The notes beneath the pieces were generated by a model, which made no database searches, was not told the origin of the DNA, and saw only the letters and a program-made list of their open reading frames with translations. A program made the position numbers and the translations under genes. A stretch of DNA of 64,000 bases, from positions 55,277 to 119,276 of the forward strand of contig JAFRUO010000009.1 in the NCBI GenBank assembly GCA_017438845.1, in the 5' to 3' direction. The stretch is from Clostridia bacterium (GTDB lineage: Bacteria > Bacillota > Clostridia > Oscillospirales > Acutalibacteraceae). This document shows positions 58,980 through 64,000 of this stretch, one piece after another (positions within the stretch are counted from its first letter, which is position 1; every line of letters begins with the position of its first letter).

Positions 58980-60299
58980 ATGAAAAGGATTATTGTTGCA
59001 GGCGGCGGCCACGGCGGTATTGCGGCGGCGGCACTGCTTGCGGAAAAGGGCTTTGAAGTAACCGTTTATGAAAGACATAAGCGGGAGGATATGGGATACG
59101 ACTGGACCGACATTTTTAATCATAACTGCCTAAAGGCGGCAGGTGTTCCCATGCCCGATGATGACAAGTATGAAATAAAGGGCGACGTTGTCTTTTACGG
59201 ACCGAGTCAGAAAACCGAGTTCGTACAGCGCTCTCCGAAAAATCAGCCCGAAATCAAAATGGAACGAAAGGATATTTACAATCATTTAATCGCTCATGCC
59301 GAGGAAAAGGGCGTTAAATTCGAGTATGAGTGCAGTATTCTTTCGGCGCTTCTTGCAGGCGACAGGGTTGTCGGCATAAACACCGACAGGGGCGCGTTTT
59401 ACGCCGATATGGTAATTGACGCCTGCGGTTGCGATTCGCCTGTAAGGAAAACGCTTCCCGACTGCTGCGGAATACAGAAGGGTACAAACGACTTTGAAAA
59501 ATTCTATATCTACCGCGCTTTCTTTAACCGAAAGGAAAAGGACACTGTGGAAAATGCCTTTAAGCTTACTCTGTTCTTTAACAATATCAGAGGTATTAGC
59601 TGGGTTACCACCGAGGACGAATACACAGACGTGCTTGTCGGCAGGTTTACCCCGTTTACCAAAAAAGAGGCAAACGAAACCATAGCGGCCATGAGGGAGA
59701 AAAATCCCGCAATCGGCAAGAAAATATTAAGAGGCGGAAGCTTCGCCCAAATACCTGTTAGACAAAATCTGTCTATTCTTGTCAGCGACGGTTATGCCGC
59801 AGTCGGCGACAGCGCATTTATGGCAATTCCTCTTATCGGCTCGGGCATTGCAAATGCGATTTATGCGGGCGCAATACTTGCCGATGTAATTGCAAATGAC
59901 GAAACCGAAACCTACAGTGCGGAAACTCTGTGGGATTACCAGAAAAGATATTTCAAGGAACACGGCACGGGTTGTGCGATGCTCGCCTGCTTTAAAAATT
60001 TCCTTGTAAAGACAGAGCCCGAAAGCCTCGACAATATCTTTGACTACGGTATCGACAAGCTCAGGGGCAGCCTTTCAAGGACAAAGAAAATCAAGGACAA
60101 CGCAACACTCAAGGACGTGCTTGAAATCCTGCTTCATGCAAGGTCGCTGCTTACCGACAAGGCGGCGGGCAAGGAGCTGGGCGAAGCCGCAAAGAAAATG
60201 GCAAAGCTTTTATCAATTACCTCTCAGATGCCAAAGGAATACTCACGCAACGAGGTTATCAAATGGGCGCAGAAATACAACAGAATATTTGATGTATAA
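58980..60299 (+). CDS. FAD-dependent oxidoreductase, geranylgeranyl-reductase-like
   Basis: The 439-residue protein begins with a dinucleotide-binding motif IIVAGGGHGGIAAAALLAEKG (residues 4-24, Gly-x-Gly-x-x-Gly type) and ends the first strand-helix unit with VTVYERHK. Later GDSAFMAIPLIGSGIANAI is the second FAD-contact motif typical of the PHBH/geranylgeranyl reductase fold. Such flavoenzymes hydroxylate or reduce isoprenoid or aromatic substrates; the exact reaction is not identifiable. A GGGGG ribosome-binding site lies before the ATG. It is monocistronic between its promoter and a strong terminator. Confidence 0.82.
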   Translation: MKRIIVAGGGHGGIAAAALLAEKGFEVTVYERHKREDMGYDWTDIFNHNCLKAAGVPMPDDDKYEIKGDVVFYGPSQKTEFVQRSPKNQPEIKMERKDIYNHLIAHAEEKGVKFEYECSILSALLAGDRVVGINTDRGAFYADMVIDACGCDSPVRKTLPDCCGIQKGTNDFEKFYIYRAFFNRKEKDTVENAFKLTLFFNNIRGISWVTTEDEYTDVLVGRFTPFTKKEANETIAAMREKNPAIGKKILRGGSFAQIPVRQNLSILVSDGYAAVGDSAFMAIPLIGSGIANAIYAGAILADVIANDETETYSAETLWDYQKRYFKEHGTGCAMLACFKNFLVKTEPESLDNIFDYGIDKLRGSLSRTKKIKDNATLKDVLEILLHARSLLTDKAAGKELGEAAKKMAKLLSITSQMPKEYSRNEVIKWAQKYNRIFDV

Positions 60300-60302
60300 A
60301 AT

Positions 60303-60333
60303 AAAACGGATGATGCTTAACATCATCCGTTTT
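60303..60333. terminator. Bidirectional terminator
   Basis: Perfect 13-bp stem AAAACGGATGATG / CATCATCCGTTTT with a five-base loop, between the converging FAD oxidoreductase and OhrR-like genes. Confidence 0.9.
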
Positions 60334-60346
60334 GCTTACGGTCGGG

Positions 60347-60781
60347 TTATCCGACATCGTTTATGACTTTATACAGAAGGCTGTATAGCTGAACTGCTTC
60401 CTCTTTCGTAAGCCTTACGCAGCTTTGCATTTTTGCGGGTACGTCAGCCGCCTTCTTACGCAACGCCTCGCCCTCGGGCGTGATGCTGACTATCAGCACT
60501 CTTTCGTCGGCTTCGCTTCTGTGCCTTGTGACGAAGCCCTTTTGCTCCATGCTCTTTAAAAGAGGCGTGAGCGTTCCCGAGTCAAGAAAAAGCTTTTCTC
60601 CGAGAGCCTTAACCGAGAGGCTCTTTTCCTCCCAGAGCACCATCATAGCGATATACTGCGTGTAGGTCAGGTTTATTTCGTCAAGGTACGGGCGGTATTT
60701 TTTTACAATTTCCTTTGCCGCCGCATACAGCGGAAAGCAAAGCTGGTTTTCAAGCTTTAATTCGGGATAGTCTCTTTCCAT
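60347..60781 (-). CDS. OhrR-like MarR-family redox regulator
   Basis: This 144-residue MarR protein has the OhrR signature LENQLCFPLYAAAKEIV with Cys15, the reactive cysteine position of B. subtilis OhrR, then the winged helix KALGEKLFLDSGTLTPLLKSMEQKG and RHRSEADERVL. OhrR proteins repress peroxide-detoxification genes until the cysteine is oxidised. No ohr gene is in the window. The ATG at 60781 follows GGAGGG six bases away (a TTG at 60787 is possible). It lies directly after the TSCPD-domain gene, whose stop overlaps this region, so these two form an operon. Confidence 0.85.
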   Translation of the reverse strand: MERDYPELKLENQLCFPLYAAAKEIVKKYRPYLDEINLTYTQYIAMMVLWEEKSLSVKALGEKLFLDSGTLTPLLKSMEQKGFVTRHRSEADERVLIVSITPEGEALRKKAADVPAKMQSCVRLTKEEAVQLYSLLYKVINDVG

Positions 60782-60783
60782 TT

Positions 60784-61041
60784 TCAACCCTCCGTCCTGT
60801 CGTAAGCCTCCCTGACCGCTCTTGCAAGCTGGTCGGCACAGGAGGTAGGTCTCATACCGCAGGTGTTGCCCTTCAGCTTTTCCTCAATCTGCTCAACGCT
60901 CATACCGTCAACGAGCTTGGAAATAGCCTTTAAATTGCCGTTACAACCGCCGGTAAAGCTGATGTTTGTGACTATGCCGTCGTTTAAATCAAATTTTATT
61001 TCCTGAGCGCAAACGCCCCTTGTTCTGTATGAATAGTTCAT
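60784..61041 (-). CDS. TSCPD-domain protein (TIGR03905-type)
   Basis: An 85-residue protein with ISFTGGCNGNLKAISKLVDG, GNTCGMRPTSCADQLARA and an N-terminal YRTRGVCAQEIKF. The cysteines in GGCNGN and TSCADQ are the conserved TSCPD pattern, first seen at the end of ribonucleotide reductases; the free-standing proteins have no defined role but probably bind metal or nucleotide. Start at ATG 61041 follows AAAGGAG; the frame begins further upstream at 61071 without a site. It precedes the OhrR-like gene with a few bases' overlap. Confidence 0.87.
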   Translation of the reverse strand: MNYSYRTRGVCAQEIKFDLNDGIVTNISFTGGCNGNLKAISKLVDGMSVEQIEEKLKGNTCGMRPTSCADQLARAVREAYDRTEG

Positions 61042-61109
61042 AATAGCTCCTTTAGAAAAAATTGAGTTCAATTAAATTATACTAAATTTTTTAATAAAGT
61101 CAATAAGAA

Positions 61110-61139
61110 AAAGCGACAGAGTGTTAATTCTGTCGCTTT
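61110..61139 (-). terminator. Terminator of the lysine-riboswitch-controlled transporter
   Basis: Stem AAAGCGACAGA (61110-61120) / TCTGTCGCTTT (61129-61139) with an eight-base loop; on the minus strand it is followed by TTTTTCTT. It lies 19 bases past the transporter stop codon. Confidence 0.85.
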
Positions 61140-61157
61140 CTTTAATTAAAACACAGG

Positions 61158-63026
61158 TTATTTTGCTTTCTTTTCCGCCTTGTCCGTCTTAACGAATACC
61201 TTGACGACAAAGAGAGTGCAAATCATAAGTGCAACCGAAATCGGAAGCGCAACAAGCTTTATGCTGTCCGGAAGCACGCCTGCGATAATGTAACCCACAA
61301 ACGAAACGCCTGCAACCGTTAAGGCGTAGGGAAGCTGAGTTGAAACGTGGTTTATGTGGTTGCACTGCGCGCCTGCCGAAGCCATAATCGTGGTGTCTGA
61401 AATCGGTGAGCAGTGGTCGCCGCATACGGCACCTGCCATACAGGCTGAAATAGCAACAATTGTGATAGTTCCGCTCTGTGAGCCGAAAACGCTGAGCACG
61501 ATCGGGATAAGTATACCGAAGGTTCCCCATGAAGTGCCTGTAGAGAAGGAAAGACCGACTGCAATAAGGAAGATTATTGCGGGCAGGAAAAGCTGAAGCG
61601 AGCCTGCGCTGCCTTCGACAAGCTGAGAAATAAATATCTTTGCGCCGAGAGAATCGGTCATGGTTTTAAGGGTCCATGCACAGCAGAGAATCATAATAGC
61701 GGGAACCATAGCCTTGAAGCCGTCGGGAAGGGATTCCATAAGCGACTTGAAGGAAAGCACTCTGCGAAGAAGGAAGAAAATTACCGCAAAGATAATAGCC
61801 GCAAACGAGCCTATAACAAGACCTACGGAAGCGTCGCTGTCCGAGAAGGCGGTAATAAAATCTGTGCCTGAGAAGAAGCCGCCCGAGTAAATCATACCGA
61901 GTACACAGGTGATAATAAGCACCAGCACGGGAATGACAAGGTCGATAACTCTGCCCTTCGGGTTGTCTGCAATTTCGGTCTGTGCGTCCGATTTTTCACC
62001 GGAGGTGAATAGGTCGCCCGCAAGGGCATTGACCTCGTGCTTTTTCATCGGACCGTAGTCCATATTTGAAAATGCGAGGAAGAGCATCATTACAATTGTG
62101 AGAATTGCGTAGAAGTTATAGGGAATGGCGCTGATAAACAGCGACATACCGCTTGCCGCGCCCGAGCCCTTTGCAAAGCCTGCAACCGCCGCCGCCCATG
62201 AGGATATAGGCGCTATGATGCAGACGGGAGCAGCCGTTGCGTCGATAAGATAAGCGAGCTTTGCGCGTGATACGTTATGTTTGTCGGTCACAGGCCTCAT
62301 AACCGAGCCGACGGTAAGACAGTTAAAGTAGTCGTCAATAAAGATAAGCACGCCTAAAAGAACGGTAGCAAGCTGAGCGCCGATTCTTGTTTTTATGTGC
62401 TTTGTGGTCCATCTTCCGAAAGCGAGCGAGCCGCCTGCCTTGTTCATCATTGAAACAAGCGCGCCGAGAAGCACAAGGAAAATAAGAATACCTATGTTGT
62501 ACGAGTCGGCTATGCTTGCAATAAAGCCGTCCTGAATGGTGTGCACCATTGTGGTTTCGAAGTTACCGTTGGCGTAGATAACGCCGCCGACAAGAATACC
62601 CACGAACAGCGAGGAGTAAACCTCCTTGGTGATTAAGGCAAGAACGATTGCGATAATCGGAGGAACAAGCGACCAGAAGGTGGCGTATTTAGGTGTGTCC
62701 CCTCTGACAGCGGCGAGAGCCGTCTGAATGTTTTCCTCAAAGTTTTCGTCATACTGCAGGTTGTCCGCATATGCGTCGACATAGTCCTGTGCGGAAGCGT
62801 CCGCCTCGGAATCCTCTCCAAGGGAAGCAACCGACAAATCGTAAACGGTGGTTTCGTCATCGCCGTTCGTCACCTCTACAAGCTGTGACGGAGCCGCTGC
62901 GATAACGGAAGGCGTAGTTTCCTCTCCGAAGGTCGTAAATGAGCAGATGAGGGAAATCGCAATAACAAGAACCGCCATCAGCACAAGGTTACGCAAACGG
63001 AGCTTTGACTGGATGCGTGTGAACAT
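61158..63026 (-). CDS. lysW: NhaC-family transporter under lysine riboswitch control (LysW-type)
   Basis: The 622-residue protein is a multi-pass NhaC-family membrane protein, with FGRWTTKHIK, FIDDYFNCLTVGSVMRPVTD, SSWAAAVAGF and GAVCGDHCSPISDTTIMASAG as the family hallmarks. NhaC relatives include Na+/H+ antiporters and amino acid/H+ antiporters. Those downstream of lysine riboswitches have been proposed as lysine transporters (LysW). The N-terminus is unusual: a basic signal-type helix (about 12-35) is followed by ~90 acidic, Asp/Glu-rich residues before the first transporter helix. Start at ATG 63026 with GGAG eight bases upstream. A longer frame from 63215 runs through the riboswitch and is rejected. 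Confidence 0.9.
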   Translation of the reverse strand: MFTRIQSKLRLRNLVLMAVLVIAISLICSFTTFGEETTPSVIAAAPSQLVEVTNGDDETTVYDLSVASLGEDSEADASAQDYVDAYADNLQYDENFEENIQTALAAVRGDTPKYATFWSLVPPIIAIVLALITKEVYSSLFVGILVGGVIYANGNFETTMVHTIQDGFIASIADSYNIGILIFLVLLGALVSMMNKAGGSLAFGRWTTKHIKTRIGAQLATVLLGVLIFIDDYFNCLTVGSVMRPVTDKHNVSRAKLAYLIDATAAPVCIIAPISSWAAAVAGFAKGSGAASGMSLFISAIPYNFYAILTIVMMLFLAFSNMDYGPMKKHEVNALAGDLFTSGEKSDAQTEIADNPKGRVIDLVIPVLVLIITCVLGMIYSGGFFSGTDFITAFSDSDASVGLVIGSFAAIIFAVIFFLLRRVLSFKSLMESLPDGFKAMVPAIMILCCAWTLKTMTDSLGAKIFISQLVEGSAGSLQLFLPAIIFLIAVGLSFSTGTSWGTFGILIPIVLSVFGSQSGTITIVAISACMAGAVCGDHCSPISDTTIMASAGAQCNHINHVSTQLPYALTVAGVSFVGYIIAGVLPDSIKLVALPISVALMICTLFVVKVFVKTDKAEKKAK

Positions 63027-63100
63027 TTTCATTTCTCCTTTTTTCGTGAATAAGAGTCTGAACTGCGTTGCAATTCGGAAACTTGTTGGCTCATGCCAAT

Positions 63101-63129
63101 AAAAAAGCCATGCTCTCCGGGAGCATGGC
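63101..63129 (-). terminator. Lysine-riboswitch-controlled attenuator terminator
   Basis: Perfect 9-bp stem GCCATGCTC (63107-63115) / GAGCATGGC (63121-63129) with a five-base loop; on the minus strand it ends in a run of six T residues. It lies between the aptamer and the transporter start. Confidence 0.9.
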
Positions 63130-63159
63130 AAAAATAAACCCTTTAAAAGAATAATTAAA

Positions 63160-63309
63160 TAGCGCTCCACAGATGTGACAGTACACGGCATATTCTGCAG
63201 TGTCCCAACGCACACCGTCGGAATCCGATGTGAATTTCGGCGGCTTTTCCTTTGGAGCGCAGTGATTCCGCACCGTTGTCCGCTTTACTGATAAAAGCCG
63301 CGCCTCTAT
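63160..63309 (-). promoter_or_regulatory. lysC leader-type: Lysine riboswitch (L-box)
   Basis: Read on the minus strand, the conserved L-box blocks appear in order: TAGAGGCGCG, AGTAAAG, AAAGGAAAAGCCG, CGAAAT, GTTGGGACACTGC and finally GGAGCGCTA, which pairs with the first block to form helix P1. Core length of about 150 bases fits. A terminator follows and then the NhaC-family gene, so lysine binding would shut the transporter off. Confidence 0.93.
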
Positions 63310-63324
63310 TAAAATTACTTATTA

Positions 63325-63353
63325 AAAATAGCACAAACTTATGACGTTGTCAA
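63325..63353 (-). promoter_or_regulatory. Promoter of lysine-riboswitch transporter
   Basis: On the minus strand, -35 TTGACA (63348-63353) and -10 TATTTT (63325-63330) with a 17-base spacer; the start site would lie just before the riboswitch P1 helix. Confidence 0.7.
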
Positions 63354-63369
63354 CAAAAAGATTAGCGGA

Positions 63370-63516
63370 TTAAAGCCATTCAAGCATATCATCAATTATC
63401 AGTATAAATAATATGATTAAGGCAAACAAAAGAAGCCTGTATAATGTGTTAAGTAAGATCAGAGCCTTTATGTTCTCTTCCTTGAGCCTATGAATAAAAT
63501 CCTTTATTCTTCTCAT
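63370..63516 (-). CDS. Small 48-aa membrane protein
   Basis: This short gene (ATG at 63516, stop TAA at 63370-63372) encodes a basic amphipathic N-terminus (MRRIKDFIHRLKEEN) and one strongly hydrophobic helix (from about residue 18 to 42, LILLNTLYRLLLFALIILF) ending IDDMLEWL. A GAGGTGAAT site lies just before the start. The topology is like type I toxin or small regulatory membrane peptides, but I see no antisense RNA promoter. It is divergent from the XRE regulator at 63592 with only 75 bases between starts. Confidence 0.6.
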   Translation of the reverse strand: MRRIKDFIHRLKEENIKALILLNTLYRLLLFALIILFILIIDDMLEWL

Positions 63517-63529
63517 AAATTCACCTCAT

Positions 63530-63569
63530 ATACCAAATCGGGATATTTTAATTATACCAATATGGGATA
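63530..63569. promoter_or_regulatory. Direct repeats between divergent small-membrane and XRE genes
   Basis: ATACCAAATCGGGATA (63530-63545) and ATACCAATATGGGATA (63554-63569) are near-identical 16-mers, 24 bases start to start, with a GATAAT (63566-63571) at the end of the second. They fill the shared promoter of the divergent pair and may be binding sites for the XRE protein. Confidence 0.5.
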
Positions 63570-63591
63570 ATAATGTCAAGGAGATGAAAGT

Positions 63592-63795
63592 ATGCGTATA
63601 AAACAGTTACGAAGCTCAAAAAATATATCACAGCTTAAAATGGCGATGGATTTAAGTCTTAATCAAAACACAATCAGCAGATATGAAACCGGCGCAAGGG
63701 AGCCGAGTATTTCCGAACTTATCAGAATAGCGGAATATTTTGACGTCTCCGTTGATTACCTTCTGGAGCTTACCGATAATCCGAAAAGAGCATAA
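63592..63795 (+). CDS. Small XRE-family HTH regulator
   Basis: A 67-residue Cro/CI-type helix-turn-helix: IKQLRSSKNISQLKMAMDLSLNQNTISRYETGAREPS is the recognition unit and LIRIAEYFDVSVDYLLEL is the usual C-terminal helix. No extra domain is present, so it is a DNA-binding-only repressor. AAGGAGATG precedes the ATG. It is divergent from the 48-aa membrane protein and the repeat pair in the shared gap may be its operator. Confidence 0.88.
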   Translation: MRIKQLRSSKNISQLKMAMDLSLNQNTISRYETGAREPSISELIRIAEYFDVSVDYLLELTDNPKRA

Positions 63796-63872
63796 AATAA
63801 GGACGGGGAAAAGGGCACTGTTCACAAGGATGAATAGGTTTTGGCTTTGTCCTTTTGTCCCTAAAGCAATTA

Positions 63873-63907
63873 AAAATCCCCGTAATACGTCAGTATTGCG
63901 GGGATTT
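63873..63907. terminator. Bidirectional terminator at the right edge
   Basis: Stem AAAATCCCCGTAATAC / GTATTGCGGGGATTTT (one T-G pair) with a four-base loop, followed by T on the plus strand and A-rich sequence before it. It ends the XRE transcript and perhaps a minus-strand gene beyond the window. Confidence 0.75.
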
Positions 63908-64000
63908 TGTAATCACTTTATAAACTAAAACTACTTTGCCAAAACTGCTTTGCACCCAAAAATCAGACTGTTTTTCGTTAGAACAATCGCACAAATCGGG

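Noticed and set aside
63027..63215. 63-codon upstream extension of the NhaC-family gene
   Set aside because: It would translate the lysine riboswitch and its terminator.
63931..64000. Possible C-terminus of a minus-strand gene at the window edge (ends LIFGCKAVLAK, TAG)
   Set aside because: Only about 22 codons are visible and no family can be recognised, so it cannot be supported.

Overview
The window reads as chromosome from a low-to-mid GC, Gram-positive-type, spore-forming member of the Clostridia, most likely a gut Ruminococcaceae/Oscillospirales-like organism. The support is a YpeB spore protein, class B sortases, the Bacillota pairs RNase Y-YmdB and YloU-FakA-RecG, a ThiT thiamine ECF component, TPP and lysine riboswitches, and many intrinsic terminators. 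The class-level placement is an inference from gene content; nothing here fixes the species. I found no rRNA, tRNA, CRISPR array or insertion sequence.

Region 1 (1-12.8 kb) is a type IV pilus cluster on the plus strand: PilC (cut by the window edge), PilM, PilN-like, PilO-like, PilB ATPase, a PilX-like protein, a very large 1136-aa prepilin-like protein, a 413-aa prepilin-like protein with a CFI-box-like C-terminus, and two small major-pilin-type genes, each with its own promoter. No PilT or prepilin peptidase is in view. A palindromic dispersed-repeat-type element (about 12.81-12.96 kb) separates this from a YfhO-family membrane protein.

Region 2 (16-28.8 kb) holds small independent units: a SmtB/CzrA-like metal sensor with a CPC-type heavy-metal ATPase carrying a His/Cys-rich tail; a MarR-controlled heterodimeric ABC exporter with one degenerate ATP site; an aminotransferase with rsmA; a TPP riboswitch and terminator ahead of thiT; a lipoprotein and ypeB; and a cysteine desulfurase with thiI.

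Region 3 (30-48.7 kb) is mainly cell-envelope and housekeeping: cinA amidase, two tandem class B sortases, a SpoIID-domain protein whose cytoplasmic half looks like a degenerate CinA, galE, rny-ymdB, an orphan peptide-binding lipoprotein, yloU-fakA-recG, a LysM-G5-M23 peptidase, rlmD and a CDF cation transporter.

Region 4 (48.75-54 kb) is accessory and visibly more A+T-rich. It contains a leader-peptide/attenuator-controlled methyltransferase with a P-loop kinase-like gene and a GNAT acetyltransferase, a Fic toxin with a VbhA-like antitoxin, and an orphan gene lodged inside a DHHW-MBOAT-acyltransferase surface-acylation operon. Near-identical 30-bp elements sit just after the stop codons on both sides of the island.

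Region 5 (54-64 kb) has the MBOAT and acyltransferase genes, a DUF1846 protein with a 5'-terminal hairpin, ung, an FAD oxidoreductase, an OhrR-like regulator with a TSCPD protein, a lysine-riboswitch-controlled NhaC-family transporter, and a divergent pair made of a 48-aa membrane protein and a small XRE regulator.

The observations I consider most worth follow-up are the CinA-like/SpoIID transmembrane fusion next to the tandem sortases, the leader-peptide attenuator of the methyltransferase cassette, the CFI-box-like pilin, and the giant minor pilin with a calcium-loop motif.
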